Shown here one piece after another: positions 33,376-44,885 of a stretch of DNA of 64,000 bases. This DNA is from Stictocephala bisonia (taxonomy: Eukaryota; Arthropoda; Insecta; Hemiptera; Membracidae), in the NCBI GenBank assembly GCA_035578905.1, contig JAQJVL010000418.1, positions 248,001-312,000 on the forward strand. Reading direction: 5' to 3'. Numbering within the stretch: position 1 is the first letter of the stretch; every line of letters starts with the position of its first letter. The notes under the pieces are model-generated. The model saw only the letters and a list, made by a program, of their open reading frames with translations. It was not told the origin of the DNA and did no database searches. The position numbers and the translations under genes were made by a program.

Positions 33376-35015
33376 CGATTGTATATAATGGTAGGGGGCA
33401 AAAATGAACCCTACCATTTCTGTTTCCGGATAGCAAAACTGTAGATGTCACTAACCAAACTCAAATATTCAACAAATTAACTGACAATATATTTATTGAT
33501 ATTTAGTGCAGTGCCATTATATTCCATTTCTAAACATTTATTTATCCCAGACTTCTTACAACCTCTTTCCAAATTTTACTCAATAATAATGTATATTTTT
33601 TAAATTTGCAATGCTATTAACAATATTACGTAATATAACTGTAATTTTAATATCCGCTGCTATCTTCTTTACCACCATGTATCATAAAAGTACAACTCAC
33701 ATATTTTTTATGCTGTAGTGTCCATAAACCAACATTTCGTATATGGACTTATATACTTTCCTCTACCCACAACTATTTGATTGTGTATCTTCATTATGAA
33801 GTGTTTTGTAGTTTTTCGATCTAAAGTAAGTAAAAGTGACATTCTAGTAAATGTTAGTTACCATATTACATTTTAATAACTGTAAAGTCACTGTCAACCT
33901 TACAAAAAAGAAAAAAACCGTAATGTGAAAATTTTGAGAAATTTCAAAATTATTTAAATAAAATATTAATGAAGTATAACATTTTTAAAATAATGAACCT
34001 TATGATTCTATAACAGAAGAGGAATGTTTGTCAAAAAGCAATTACTTATTGATAATATTCTGCATTATATTTATATTGAATCATTGGTTATTTAGTAAAC
34101 ATATTTGTAAAACGAATACTGTAGTTAAGTTATATGAAATGAGGAGAATGTTAAACAAGTCTGCAGTGTTATTTTCATTACAAGTTTTAAATTAATAATA
34201 CCTACAGTGATTTTAAATCGCTAACTTCAACGACTTAGCGTTTGTGGGGTTCGCTTGAAAACCTCTCTGTTCATGCTCAGTAATCAAGGTAAAGCAAATT
34301 TATCCTTAAAAACATATAAAAAATTTGCTTCTAAATTTCTTCTTTAAATTCATTCTTATTTGACACTTCCGTTAGTTTGGGGAGCGGCTCATGTGTTGTC
34401 CAGGGAAGACACCTATATATCAGGCTTGTCAGTCAAACCGACACTACGTGATTCAGGCTCCACGCTAAACTGTAGACATTTTTTATAATATATTATGAGT
34501 GATATTTCTTGAGGATACGTTGGCGTTAGTTAGTAACATTGACTACATTCGTTAATGCACACTTGTTGTAATGCATATCTTGGACAATCTGCGTCATAGT
34601 TATAAATTAATAAATTATACCTGATTAATTTAGTAAAATTATTGTTCACCAATGAACAAACATATAAAAGAACGCTAAATCAATGTCAGGTGTTTTAAAA
34701 GAACATATCTCTTTTTAACCGTATCTTAAAATTTGATTTTCAATGTAATGTTACTTTTTTTCATTTTGACACTTTTCTAGAGATTTATGTATTATAATCA
34801 GAAAAATACGAGTAATAATATATTATTATTATTATTAGTACACGTAGTTTTAACTTTTATTTGAAAATAATAATAATAATATTTTAGTTTCATTCATTGT
34901 AGCCTAGAGTCAGGCATAAAACCCCTACTGGGCTAGTACAAGTATAATCAAACAAATAGTAGATCACACACGTTGTCTTATATAAAACCGAACAAAATAA
35001 TTACTAGTGGTGGGA
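33376..35015. other. AT-rich spacer
   Basis: Contains an (att)n tract near 34820-34840. A balanced-composition island near 34375-34470 has no recognisable coding. No gene is seen. Confidence 0.4.
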
Positions 35016-35236
35016 GGCTGAAACAAGACAACCTAATGTCGAAACAAGACAACCTAATGTCGAAACAAGACAACCTAATGTCGAAAAAAGAAAACCTAAT
35101 ATCGAGACAAGGCAACCTAATGTCGTAACAGAAACCTAATGTCAAAACAAGACAACCTAATTTCGAAACAAAACAACCTAATGTCGAAACAAAACAACCT
35201 AATATCGAAACAAGACAACCTAATGTCGAAACAAAC
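35016..35236. repeat. 21-bp tandem repeat, about 10 copies
   Basis: The unit is gaaacaagacaacctaatgtc with some copies shortened or mutated. Confidence 0.92.
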
Positions 35237-36964
35237 CCAAGCCTTGGTACGAATTATGAATTGAAAATGCTCAATAATTGAGTGACAATACAATGAAAAT
35301 ATAAAGCAATTCCTTATAAAAAATGTAAAAAACCACCCTTAAGGTAAATAGTGTACTCGATCCTTGTAATGTAATAATTAAAAATAATGTCTTTTATACG
35401 TATTGAATAAGTGTTCAAGGTATAATGGTTGCACTCTCAAGACCCTTACACATAGACTGATAGCATGTGACTGAGCTGTGATATCACATGGTTATATAAA
35501 GCGCTGTTCAATAACTACTATCTGTTGTATGAAATAAATACTTTCCCTTAAGTTTGTTTGGAATAATGAACCTCAAAAAGATGAAGCGTGCACAGTCGGT
35601 ACATTGTACTGTACCTACTGTTTTAGACTACAACTATGGCTCATATATGTGGATGTAACAAAAGCACCTTTATAAATAAAATCATTTTCAATTTCCATTT
35701 ATAATGTGACAATGGGCAAATATATAATGTAACAATAATAGAAAGATATATATATGATTAGATTGTTAAAGGTAAAAGGCTGCGATAAAGTATAAAAACA
35801 GTTTGTTAAATGAACGAAAGTTTTTAAATATTGACATAGATTAAAGCAGTGGTGACACAGAGAGGTTGAAAACCCCTCTCCCTCAAGTCCCAGCAAATGT
35901 ACCCCTAATTCGATTAGCCAATCCCATCATAGCTTGCTGTCCCCTCCCCTCTCCTGCAACACGAACACAGAACTAGTGTTCATTGTTCCCGTTATCGTCT
36001 TGAAATGTATGGAATTTAAAATAAAATGGAGATAACGATGCTGTTGTATTTAATATTTCAACAAAAATAGAACATTAGAGACGAAAAATAAATGTTAAAT
36101 AATATATGTTAAATGAACTGGTTATGAGAAAAGAATAAAAAACACGAAGTTTTCAACTTATACAGTACTGCTACACAAAGCCAATCGTTTAGTTGTACTG
36201 AATACATTATTGACACTATCATTTGTATTGTTGTCTACGATAATTGCCATAAAAAGCCAGAATCTCGGCCATCTACACTCTACGCCCACGTCTATTCTGT
36301 AAGGCATTTGCCTAAGCATGTAAGTACTATGTACACGCAACACATCCTATGACCCATTCTACCTACCTTACACTCAAAACGTTTCTTCTCTAAAAAATCG
36401 AACATGGGAGGCTTAAAAAAATTATTCAAAACTATGCAGGCAACTTTAAGGTTGACATAAGCAGAAAACATTAATAATGACAATATTAATATTAAATACT
36501 AGTAAAAGTGAAAAATTACCTTATTTATTACAAAGTTTTATTTCCTTGAAATCACAACTGATAGCAATAAAATCTAAAAATATGAATTAACAACAGAAAT
36601 AATAACAATAAAAATGATAATATTTAAATTAACAAACAACAATAATGATAATAAAAACAACAAAAACGATAATAATATATTATACATGAAGAGTTAACAA
36701 TAACAAGACTCTTTTCCGAGTAACACATTCTAGCACAACTATATAAATGATATATTACCATCCCGAAAAACTAAATAAATATTCACTATTTGTATTATGA
36801 CAACAACAAAAACATTTGAAAGTACAACAAAAACCAAAATCGTATTCTCAGAAAAAAGTTACAAAAAGTAAAATATAGCAATTATAAACAACAAACAAAA
36901 TAACTATAACTATTCCTAATAATTAATTAAAGGCAATAACAATATATGCATGACGAATTTATAA
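35237..36964. other. AT-rich spacer containing repeat D copy 1
   Basis: At 35891-35945 a segment with taattcgattag and caatcccatcatagc matches 42008-42070 in inverse orientation. Otherwise the DNA is AT-rich, with degenerate (aat/aac)n runs near 36590-36700. Confidence 0.5.
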
Positions 36965-37110
36965 ATATTATGAGTTGAGCAACAGTCATTTATCTCAAAA
37001 AATAAATATCTGCTCTCTACTAGTAGGTACCGTAATGAGCGCTTCCTGCAGAAACACCATTCCAGAGTTGGTTAGTGACTGCTGTAGCAACGTCAGGCTG
37101 ATGTATACGC
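36965..37110 (+). repeat. Left direct repeat flanking the 73-bp array
   Basis: It aligns with 39471-39600 in the same orientation (shared words: atttatctcaaaa, gctctcta, taatgag, ccagagttgg, gtcagg.tgatgt). It suggests that the 73-bp array lies within, or was duplicated with, a larger element. Confidence 0.65.
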
Positions 37111-37370
37111 GGCTGATAACAAGACATTAGATGCCGGCAAACCTTTATAATTTATTAGTATTTTATTTCTTAGTACAGTTCAAAGTACTAGTTTAGTGGC
37201 AGTTTTGTTGTTGTTGATTTTCACAACAAATCCTTATTAACTTGTTAAATAGTTATTGTAATAAAGCAGATACTATAACTGTAGCGTCTTTGTTCCATTG
37301 ACTTTTTAGGAAATCAGTTTGATTTATTCAAAAATAATGTCTAATAGATTATTTATAAATCCTATGGTAT
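37111..37370. other. Spacer
   Basis: AT-rich, nothing recognised. Confidence 0.4.
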
Positions 37371-39468
37371 ATATTGCAACTAGTGTGCCAACACTTGACG
37401 AGGTCCCAACACATTACATTTAGGTGGAATCTACAATCCTACTTAGTTTAAATAAGTGTGCTAACACTTGAGGAGGCCTCATCACATTACATCTAGGTGG
37501 AATCTACAATCCTACATAGTGTAACTAACTGTGCCAACACTTGACAAGGCCTCATCGCATTACATCTAAGTGGAACCTAAAGTCCTACTTAGTGTAACTA
37601 GTGTGCCAACACTTGACAAGGCCTCATCGCATTACATCTAAGTGGAATCTACAATCCTACTTATTGTAACTAGTGTGCCAACACTTGACGAGGCCTCATC
37701 ACATTACATCTAAGTGTAATCTACAATCCTACTTAGTGTAACTAACTGTGCTAACACTTGACGAGGCCCCATCACATTACATATAGGTGGAATCTACAAT
37801 CCTACTTAATGTAACTAAGTGTGCCAACGCTTGACGAGGTCCCATCGTATTACATCTAGGTGGAATCTACAATCCTAATTAGTGTAAATAAGTGTGCCAA
37901 CACTTGAGGAGGCCTCATCACATTACATCTAGGTGGAATCTACAATCCTACATAGTGTAACTAACTGTGCCAACACTTGACGAGGCCTCATCGCATTACA
38001 TCTAAGTGGAATCTACAGTCTACTTAGTGTAACTAGTGTGCCAACACTTGACGAGGTCCCAACACATTACATATAGGTGGAATCTACAATCCTACTTAGT
38101 GTAACTAACTGTGCCAACACTTGACGAGGTCCCAACACATTACATATAGGTAGAATCTACAATCCTACTTATTGTAACTAGTGTGCCAACACTTGACGAG
38201 GCCCATCACATTACATTTAGGTGGAATCTACAATCCTACTTAGTGTAACTAACTGTGCCAACACTTGACGAGGTCCCAACATATTACATATAGGTGTAAT
38301 CTACAATCCTACTTAGTGTAACTAACAGTGCCAATACTTGACGAGGTCCCAACACATTACATCTAGGTGGAATCTACAATCCTACTTATTGTAACTAGTG
38401 TGCCAACACTTGACGAGGCCCATCACATTACATTTAGGTGGAATCTACAATCCTACTTAGTGTAACTAACTGTGCCAACACTTGACGAGGTCCCAACATA
38501 TTACATATAGGTGTAATCTACAATCCTACTTAGTGTAACTAACAGTGCCAATACTTGACGAGGTCCCAACACATTACATCTAGGTGGAATCTACAATCCT
38601 ACTTATTGTAACTAGTGTGCCAACACTTGACGAGGCCCATCACATTACATTTAGGTGGAATCTACAATCCTACTTAGTGTAACTAACTGTGCCAACACTT
38701 GACGAGGTCCCAACATATTACATATAGGTGTAATCTACAATCCTACTTAGTGTAACTAACAGTGCCAACACTTGACGAGGTCCCAACACATTACATATAG
38801 GTGTAATCTACAATCCTACTTAGTGTAACTAACTGTGCCAACACTTGACGAGGTCCCAACACATTACATTTAGGTGTAATCTACAATCCTACTTAGTGTA
38901 ACTAACTGTGCCAACACTTGACGAGGTCCCAACACATTACATATAGGTAGAATCTACAATCCTACTTATTGTAACTAGTGTGCCAACACTTGACGAGGTC
39001 CCAACACATTACAAATAGGTGTAATCTACAATCCTACTTAGTGTAACTAACTGTGGCAACACTTGACGAGGTCCCAACACATTACATATATGTGTAATCT
39101 ACAATCCTACTTAGTGTAACTAACTGTGCCAACACTTGACGAGGTCCCAACACATTACATATAGGTGTAATCTACAATCCTACTCAGTGTAACTAACAGT
39201 GCCAACACTTGACGAGGTCCCAACACATTACATATAGGTGTAATCTACAATCCTACTTAGTGTAACTAACTGTGCCAACACTTGACGAGGTCCCAACACA
39301 TTACATTTAGGTTTAATCTACAATCCTACTTAGTGTAACTAACTGTGCCAACACTTGACAAGGTCCCAACACATTACATTTAGGTTTAATCTACAATCCT
39401 ACTTAGTGTAACTAACTGTGCCAACACTTGACGAGGTCCCAACATATTACATATAGGTGTAATCTACA
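37371..39468. repeat. 73-bp satellite, about 29 copies
   Basis: The unit is gtaactaactgtgccaacac followed by ttgacgaggtcccaacacat, tacatataggtgtaatctac and aatcctacttagt. A three-monomer block of about 218 bp recurs at 38176, 38394 and 38612 with nearly identical variant sets, a higher-order repeat. The left part (37371-38050) has more gcctcatc variants than the right part, so the array grew in segments. Confidence 0.93.
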
Positions 39469-39470
39469 AC

Positions 39471-39600
39471 AATGATTTATCTCAAAAGTTCAATATACGC
39501 TCTCTAGGTAATGAGAACTCTCCACTTCCCGCAGAAAACCCTCCCAGAGTTGGAAGATGCGGGTCTCCCTCCGGCAATGTCAGGTTGATGTTTACTTTGC
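39471..39600 (+). repeat. Right direct repeat flanking the 73-bp array
   Basis: Diverged direct copy of 36965-37110. Confidence 0.65.
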
Positions 39601-40218
39601 TTCTCTCAAGCAATTATAGGTGAAATATAAAATCCTATAATTTGTTCGGCAAGCCTTCATACTCATACTTCAATAATTTATTTAAATATTTAACTTAAAT
39701 TATTGATTGGAAATATATTCAAATCATAGATAATAAGGTTTTTCTTTTTTATTTCAACATTTTTGGATTATACAGAAGAGCTATATCATAACCATTAGTG
39801 TACATAAAGTAATTCGGACTGATTTCTCGGTTTTATGAAAAAGGTTCGTTTTGTCCTTTCCATTGGTGGGCATTGTAGTAGGCTTGTCATATAATTTCTT
39901 TCATTTTTAATTACGTTATTGTACTAAACTCACCCGAGAATAGGAATGCAATCATAAATAAATTTACATTTCGTGTTTAAGTTTATATAAGCGTCATTTT
40001 TGCACATACATTTAACGATTTTCATCACATTTTCAGATAATGAAATACAATAAAAATGAACGTCAAACTACTACATTATAAGAACTAATTGTATAAATAT
40101 TATAGTGATTGATTTCGGTAAAACACGGTGAGCATAATCAGACTGAGGGACTTTATCCAGCCAACCGTCATGAGTTTCTCGTTCGTTACATAAGCGGCAT
40201 CAGTTGGACCGCTTATCT
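39601..40218. other. AT-rich spacer
   Basis: A small perfect hairpin (ataagcgg/ccgcttat, 40190-40216) abuts the next minisatellite. No gene is seen. Confidence 0.4.
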
Positions 40219-40510
40219 GTAACATCGTACGTGTGTGGGTGGGCGGGTGTCTCTGTAACACCGAACGTGTATGGGAGGGCAGGTAGGTCAGTACTACCGT
40301 ACATGTATGGGTGGGTGGGTCAGTACCACCGTACGAGTATAGGAGGGCAGGACGGTCAGTACCACCGTACGTTTATGGGTGTGCGGGTGGATCTGTACCA
40401 CCGTACATGTATTGGTGGGTGGGTGAGTCTGTACCACTATGCGCGTGTGGGTGAGCGAGTAGGCCTGTAGCACCGCACGTGTATTATGGGGGGGAGGGGG
40501 GGTGTGTTGA
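40219..40510 (+). repeat. 36-bp G-quadruplex minisatellite, array 6 (G-rich on plus)
   Basis: About eight units of the form gtaccaccgtacgtgtatgg plus gtgggcgggtgggtct. The array ends in a G-rich run (ggggggaggggggg, near 40489-40503). Confidence 0.88.
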
Positions 40511-40564
40511 TTCACAAACATGAAGTGGAGAGACGACTAAGAAACCAGCTTAGTATAACTTTTA

Positions 40565-40770
40565 ATGAATATGACAAGGAAAAGGAGGCAGCAATTATTT
40601 GAGACCATTGAGGTGTCAGAGGAAGCTTTACACGTGTGCGCAATAACAGACTTAATTCTTATACACCAAAATGTCCTCGGACTTCGAAATAAGTCCATGA
40701 GATTTTTTCATTATTCACTGGTAGCAGTTTTAGCATTGTGGCTCCGTCAGGGTCCATATCCCTTTTGAAA
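40565..40770 (+). pseudogene. Possible LINE endonuclease N-terminal fragment
   Basis: The plus-strand frame contains IHQNVLGLRNKS, which resembles the start of the apurinic-type endonuclease domain of Jockey/I-like LINE ORF2 proteins (HQN-GLRNK). Downstream similarity is not recognisable, and no RT follows. If genuine it is a small decayed piece. Confidence 0.4.
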
Positions 40771-41584
40771 TTTCCATTTATGGGATGATGTGGTTGAAAG
40801 ATTCTCCATTATGGAACTTTTTCATTTGCCTTTGTGGAACAAGTTTCTTTCCATCGTGAGTCCCTATGGTCTGAGGATGGTGAGCTTGGTTTAGCGAATC
40901 AGTGAAATAGATTTATCTAATTCAAGTTGTTCTATTTCAGAAAATAAATGTTGGTGAATTCTGTGAAACTACGTATTTTGTCATTGTTGTATTTTATTCA
41001 ACTATATTGTTGGTTTTTAAGTAATGTTTACTTCCTTTAAGGGTATCATGGTGAAAGCTCCAGTCCCCACTCCCTGTCGTTCAACTATTGCAAGGAAGGT
41101 TCATAAGATGGTCAAAACGTTTAATTGTAAAAGAACCACCAAAATGCCCATGGGTCGAATTAAAATTGACTTTCTTTTGCTCGGGTAGTTGTCCCATTAT
41201 AATGTTTCTAGAGTGTAATTCATCTGCGATCTGCTAACTTTACCATAATGAGGATGAGGTTTCAGCTCAAATTATTAAATTTTTCCGCTCACATTATTAC
41301 TATCATTACTTACAACAATTAACGTCTCTTGAACGTGTATCAGTAATTGCTGACCGTGTTAATTTTTAGCATCATTCTCGTATTTATACGTGAGTAACCT
41401 TCAAACAAAGTAAGTTATTTTAAAGAAGCTTAGATCCCAACTTGTACTGACTACCTTTCTTCCTAACAAAAGTGATATGCTGATCTTACTCTGCCATTCC
41501 CCATAAACTATTGATCTGCGTGTGGAATTTATTCAGACAGAGAACGGGGAAGAACATGTACAGTACAAGTTAAATATTATTGAA
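40771..41584. other. Unassigned sequence
   Basis: No feature is recognised. Part of it could be the decayed continuation of the LINE fragment. Confidence 0.35.
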
Positions 41585-41670
41585 AATTTCTTCCAGCCCA
41601 GGCCAGGATTCGAACCTTTGCTATCTCTAACCCAAACTCCTGACACCTAAGGTTGCGCGGACATTGTGGA
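41585..41670 (-). repeat. tRNA-like SINE fragment
   Basis: On the minus strand an exact B-box (ggttcgaatcc, near 41610) is preceded about 35 bp upstream by an A-box-like word (aaccttaggtg). The ~70-bp segment could fold as a degenerate tRNA. It is probably a SINE head rather than a functional tRNA, as the acceptor stem does not pair well. Confidence 0.45.
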
Positions 41671-42539
41671 CCAACTGATTTGTATAGAACTATTCAATAT
41701 TTGATGAAGTCTTTGAAACCTACAAACATGATTATTCTCTGTTTTAGATAATGTAAGAATTGAACTTGCTAAAATAAAAGTGAACGGTTCATATAATTTG
41801 AAACTCATACCAAAAATATTACAAAAAAGCCTCCATGCAAACAAGTATAATAGTATTAACTGACTACCAGGAAACTATCGTCTCAATACAACTCTTTGTT
41901 GGGTGAAAATAAAGCGTTTGATGTACGCCAGCGGTAAACAGGGCACAACTGCCAACAAAAAGAGCGCCCGTAGCTGTGTTGTATTTTTCGATACAAAGTC
42001 TAATCAAGAGTGGTGGGGAGCGAGCTATGATGGGATTTGGTAATTGAGTTATCGGGTACATTTGATGGCGAGGGGGATGGAGGAAGCCTGCTTCTCTCAG
42101 CGCGGACATTATCCCGAATTCATTCTACATCAATATTTTAAAAACATTCACTCGTCCACTCTTTATCAATGAATTCGTTAATTGCTTTCATTTAAACATT
42201 TTCATTTCGCGTACCGTTTTTTTGTAAAGGTGCTTAGACAATTGCTTACCTATTTCATTTTGCTTCTGGGAGTATATTTCAATTACTTTATTTAGAAAAT
42301 TTCTTTAAATAGTTAACATTGTTTTGATTAAAATTTGTACATTACATGAGATCAATAATTAGGAGACTACATATCCTTCTCAAATCTTATTTATAGCTTA
42401 TTGTTAACTATGATTCTTGATTTTATAAAGAATTTGTATATTTTCTTAAATCACTCCACCAAATTTTCTGTAGTATAAAAAATACTGGTTTAAATCCATT
42501 GAAAACCTAAAAACTGGCCGACAGCCTGTAATAACAATA
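41671..42539. other. Spacer containing repeat D copy 2
   Basis: At 42008-42070 is the inverse partner of 35891-35945. An 81-codon open frame (41864-42109, minus) covers it but shows no known domain. The rest is AT-rich. Confidence 0.4.
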
Positions 42540-43850
42540 CAAATACTGCATTTAATGGCATGCACCCTTGATTTAGGTACACGCAAGTACTGAGTAGTTT
42601 GCTTCAGGACTAATGAAGGCAGTGTACATAATCATCTGGAAGACTTCTCTGGCTTACAGTATGAACTCGAAATTTAAATACTGTACGTAACGGCGTGCAC
42701 CCTTGATTTAGGTACACGCAAGTACTGCGTAGTTTGCTTCAGGACTAATGAAGGCAGTGTACATAAACATCTGGAAGACTTCTCTGGCTTACAGTATAAA
42801 CTCGAAATTTAAATACTGTACGTAACGGCGTGCACCCTTGATTTAGGTACACACAAGTACTGCGTAGTTTGCTTCAGGACTAATGAAGGCAGTGTACATA
42901 AACATCTGGAAGACTTCTCTGGCTTACAGTATGAACTCGAAATTTAAATACTGTACCTAACGGCGTCCACCCTTGATTTAGGTACACGCAAGTACTGCGT
43001 AGTTTGCTTCAGGACTAATGAAGGCAGTGTACATAAACATTTGGAAGACTTCTCTGGCTTACAGTATGAACTCGAAATTTAAATACTGTACGTAACGGCG
43101 TGCACCCTTGATTTAGGTACACGCAAGTACTGCGTAGTTTGCTTCAGGACTAATGAAGGCAGTGTACATAAACATCTGGAAGACTTCTCTGGCTTACAGT
43201 ATAAACTCGAAATTTAAATACTGTACGTAACGGCGTGCACCCTTGATTTAGGTACACGCAAGTACTGCGTAGTTTGCTTCAGGACTAATGAAGGCAGTGT
43301 ACATAAACATCTGGAAGACTTCTCTGGCTTACAGTATGAACTCGAAATTTAAATACTGTACCTAACGGCGTCCACCCTTGATTTAGGTACACGCAAGTAC
43401 TGCGTAGTTTGCTTCAGGACTAATGAAGGCAGTGTACATAAACATTTGGAAGACTTCTCTGGCTTACAGTATGAACTCGAAATTTAAATACTGTACTAAC
43501 GGCGTGCACCCTTGATTTAGGTACACGCAAGTACTGCGTAGTTTGCTTCAGGACTAATGAAGGCAGTGTACATAAACATCTAGGAGACTTCTGTGACCAA
43601 CAGTCTGAACTCATAATTCAAGTACTATATGTAACGGCGTGCAGCCGTGATTTAGGTCCAGGCATGTACTGCGTAGTTTGCTGCAGGACTAATGAAGGCA
43701 GTGTACATAAATATCTAGAAGACATATCTGGCTTACAGTATTGACTGAAAATTTAAATACTTTACGTAACGGCGTGCACCCGTGATTTAGGTACACGCAT
43801 GTACTGCGTAGTTTGCTTCAGGACTAGTGAGGGCAGAAATAATAATTCAG
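42540..43850 (+). repeat. 135-bp satellite, about 9-10 copies
   Basis: The unit contains ctgtacgtaacggcgtgcac, ccttgatttaggtacacgca, agtactgcgtagtttgcttc and aggactaatgaaggcagtgt. Variant gcgtccaccc recurs at 42961 and 43366, exactly three units (405 bp) apart, indicating a trimeric higher-order repeat. The last two units are more diverged, as usual at array edges. Confidence 0.93.
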
Positions 43851-44264
43851 GTGACCTACGCTAACCAATTATTTTTAGTTAAAAGTATGAAGTGCTAATG
43901 AATAGTGTGAACTTATAATAGAAGTACGGTATTCATCCAAGCTATTTTCAAAATGTTTGTGCTGGGAAATTGACTAAATCGAAAACGTGAGTTTCTCCTT
44001 TAATACAATATGGTAATTCTAATACTACAAAGAGTGCCTTATTTTCACCTAATATAAGTGCAGCACTGAGCATTTGATGTTTCTCGTGCTTGAATATAAA
44101 ATAAACCCATGTATACGTTGCAACATTGCTTACAAACACTTTTGTTAGTTAGTAAAAGCATTTCCTAATTTTATAATTCTTATAAATTTCGATTATTATA
44201 TCGTTGTTGGTAAGTTCACTCGTTTATTTGAATAAAAATTACAGTATTTAATCGTTAGTCCAGA
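43851..44264. other. Spacer between oppositely oriented 135-bp units
   Basis: AT-rich, no gene recognised. Confidence 0.4.
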
Positions 44265-44570
44265 ATGTAGGCCAGAGAAGCTTCCTTAATGTTGATGTGC
44301 ACTGCCTTCTCTAGCCCTGAGGCAAACTATGCAGTACATGCGTGTACCTATATCACGGGTGCACGCCGTTATATACAGTACTTGAATTATTGTTAGTCCA
44401 AACTGTTGGCCAGAGAAGTCTTCTAGATGTTTATGTGCACTGCCTTCATTAGTCCTGAAGCAAACTATGCAGTACATGCATGTACCTAAATCACGGCTGC
44501 GCGCCGTTACATACAGTACTTGAATTGTGAGTTCAGACTGTTGGCTAAAGAAGTCCTGTATATGTTTATG
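44265..44570 (-). repeat. Inverted 135-bp units, about 2 copies
   Basis: The reverse complement matches the satellite at 42540-43850 (gtgcactgccttc, aagcaaactatgcagtac, gcacgccgttatatacagta). They are diverged like the edge units of the main array. Confidence 0.9.
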
Positions 44571-44571
44571 T

Positions 44572-44762
44572 TTACCGCATGTGATCTTTGAATTTTTATT
44601 TATTATTTTAATATTTTAACAATTATTTAATTGCTTATTTAATTATATTATTGATATAATTAATTTAATTATATTAATTTAATAAAATATAATTAAATAA
44701 GTGATTGAATAATTGTTGAACTGTTTAAATAATAAATAAAATTGAAAAATCAAATGCGGCTA
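44572..44762. mobile_element. Palindromic AT-rich MITE-like element
   Basis: Two arms of about 73 bp, starting ccgcatgtgatctttgaatt and ending attgaaaaatcaaatgcgg, are inverted copies meeting near 44665. There is no coding capacity. The flanking ta/cta could be a TA-type target duplication but this is unclear. Confidence 0.65.
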
Positions 44763-44794
44763 ACTATATATATAGGCTAACATAGTTAGTTTTT

Positions 44795-44885
44795 TAATTA
44801 GCATAATACGTGTTGGTACATATACAGTAGAAGTTAACGTCACATAACACAAATTTATTACAATATAAGCACAAAATACACAAAT
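44795..44885 (+). repeat. Dispersed repeat C, copy 2
   Basis: Direct copy of 28326-28445, adjacent to the palindromic element. Confidence 0.65.

Noticed and set aside
41585..41670. Functional tRNA gene on minus
   Set aside because: The B-box is exact but the acceptor and D arms do not pair convincingly. A SINE head is a better explanation.
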